Below, in pieces: positions 63,285-64,000 of a stretch of DNA of 64,000 nt (position 1 is its first letter; the number at the start of each line of letters is the position of its first letter). The notes beneath the pieces are model-generated. The model saw nothing but the letters and a program-made list of their open reading frames with translations. It had not been told where the DNA came from and made no database searches. The position numbers were made by a program, and so were the translations under genes. Source of the stretch: Casimicrobiaceae bacterium (GTDB lineage Bacteria > Pseudomonadota > Gammaproteobacteria > Burkholderiales > Casimicrobiaceae); the NCBI GenBank assembly GCA_025056355.1, contig JANWWI010000002.1, forward strand, positions 1 through 64,000, read 5' to 3'.

Positions 63285-63965
63285 TCAGACCCGCGGCGCG
63301 CGCTCAAGCAGCGCGGCCAGAGTCTGCAAGCGTAGGGTCGGATCGTTGATTTCGAGCATCGCCTGCTTGATCGAAGGCGGCATCTGCATGACTTCGGCAA
63401 GACGGCCGCTCACCCAACTGGCACTTTCAAACCGATATGGCGGAGCAAAGTGCGGCTCACCCCATTGTTCGACGAGATGGCGTAATAGTTCGGCAAGCGG
63501 CACATGCACGCGGCCGACCGGAGCATCCGGTTCGTTTGGAATCCAGCGGATGCGCGCCGTATGAAGCCCCAAAGCGTCGGTCTCGTGCGACTCCAGCGCG
63601 AAACGCTGCACGCCGCGTACCGACAGCACGAACAAGTCGGGCCCGGTGGTATCGAAGGACTCAATCTGCGCGTAGGTCCCCACCGCGGCAAAGCGCTGGT
63701 TGCGACCGACCTCGGATCCCTGCGTGAGGGTCACGATGCCGAAACCGCTGGCCTCCTTCAGGCAGCGCTTGACGAGCGCGCAATAGCGCTGCTCGAAAAC
63801 CTTGAGCGATAAAACGCCGTCGGGAAACAGCGTCGCCCGGAGTGGAAATAAAGGCAGTTCGGATCGCTCAAGATGGGCGGGGCTCGAACTGCGCGCACGG
63901 AACGGAAAAATGCTCAATCTCCTCGAGGGCGAAACCGACCTGCAGCGCAGGGGCGAGCGGGTCAC
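63285..63965 (-). CDS. LON substrate-binding domain protein
   Basis: This protein has a stand-alone LON N-terminal (PUA-like) domain without the ATPase or protease domains: ELPLFPLRATLFPDGVLSLKVFEQRYCALVKRCLKEASGFGIVTL, then a helical part near the C-terminus. Such proteins are common in proteobacteria (COG2802 type) and of unknown function. The longest frame starts with GTG at 63965, giving 226 residues, but the first 30 residues are low-complexity and arginine/serine-rich. A later TTG at 63917 gives a length closer to the family. Confidence 0.87.
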   Translation of the reverse strand: MTRSPLRCRSVSPSRRLSIFPFRARSSSPAHLERSELPLFPLRATLFPDGVLSLKVFEQRYCALVKRCLKEASGFGIVTLTQGSEVGRNQRFAAVGTYAQIESFDTTGPDLFVLSVRGVQRFALESHETDALGLHTARIRWIPNEPDAPVGRVHVPLAELLRHLVEQWGEPHFAPPYRFESASWVSGRLAEVMQMPPSIKQAMLEINDPTLRLQTLAALLERAPRV

Positions 63966-64000
63966 AGTCCGCGCGAAGCGCTCATGATCTTTTTTAGCGC

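Noticed and set aside
1-64000. CRISPR arrays, tRNA genes, insertion sequences, prophage
   Set aside because: No regularly spaced repeats, no tRNA-like T-loop/acceptor patterns, and no transposase or phage proteins were seen on reading both strands; a tRNA or covariance-model search was not possible here.

Overview
The window is 64 kb of a GC-rich, densely packed bacterial chromosome, most likely from a betaproteobacterium. The main evidence is the run rsmI, mlaFEDACB, an ABC-2 exporter pair, bolA-type gene, murA, hisGDCBHAF, which is a betaproteobacterial gene order. Supporting evidence is a PilG/H/I/J/ChpA twitching chemosensory cluster, a divergent oxyR/dps pair, a short (HisZ-dependent type) HisG and a System I cytochrome c maturation operon. 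I cannot name the genus from sequence alone. GTG and TTG starts are common and many neighbouring genes share ATGA or GTGA stop/start overlaps. No stretch longer than about 280 bases lacks a gene. I saw no tRNA, rRNA, CRISPR array, insertion sequence or prophage.

Layout. 1-8035: the start of an AbrB-type antitoxin running off the left edge, ppc, oxyR diverging from dps, dtd, and a minus-strand pair made of a cytosolic molybdopterin oxidoreductase followed by msrB. 8164-17614 (minus): the type IV pilus chemosensory operon pilG-pilH-pilI-pilJ-chpA. 17893-25147 (minus): ilvA, then grpE, dnaK, a Ser/Thr protein kinase, its PP2C-type phosphatase partner, and a DnaQ-like exonuclease. 25282-27510 (plus): the ribosomal/tRNA operon rpsP-rimM-trmD-rplS with a clear terminator. 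27743-31071: a membrane protein with a degenerate J-domain and an RDD domain, tusA-like, BON lipoprotein and yraN-like genes. 31090-45207 (plus): rsmI, the Mla lipid-transport operon, an ABC exporter, bolA/ibaG, murA and the histidine operon.

The his operon is not followed by hisI/hisE here. Instead a ribbon-helix-helix antitoxin and PIN toxin pair sits at 45308-46081. 46117-51747: tesA-selU (minus) diverging from ybbA-ybbP-nudL (plus). 51778-61298 (plus): clsB, an orphan receiver-domain protein, an M16 protease, an MFS transporter and ccmABCDEG; ccmF and ccmH are absent. 61541-63965 (minus): a LON-domain protein, yebC, ybjQ and ruvC.

How the genes work together. OxyR, Dps, MsrB and the BisC-like molybdoenzyme suggest an oxidative-damage neighbourhood. 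Mla, MurA, ClsB and the exporter deal with the envelope. GrpE/DnaK, the kinase/phosphatase pair and the degenerate J-protein are chaperone or signalling genes. Nothing here is a clear-cut new system. The best leads are the molybdoenzyme/MsrB pair, the J/RDD/TPR membrane protein, the toxin-antitoxin pair in place of hisIE, the ccm operon lacking ccmF/H coupled to an orphan regulator and a protease, and the repeat at the rimM/trmD junction.
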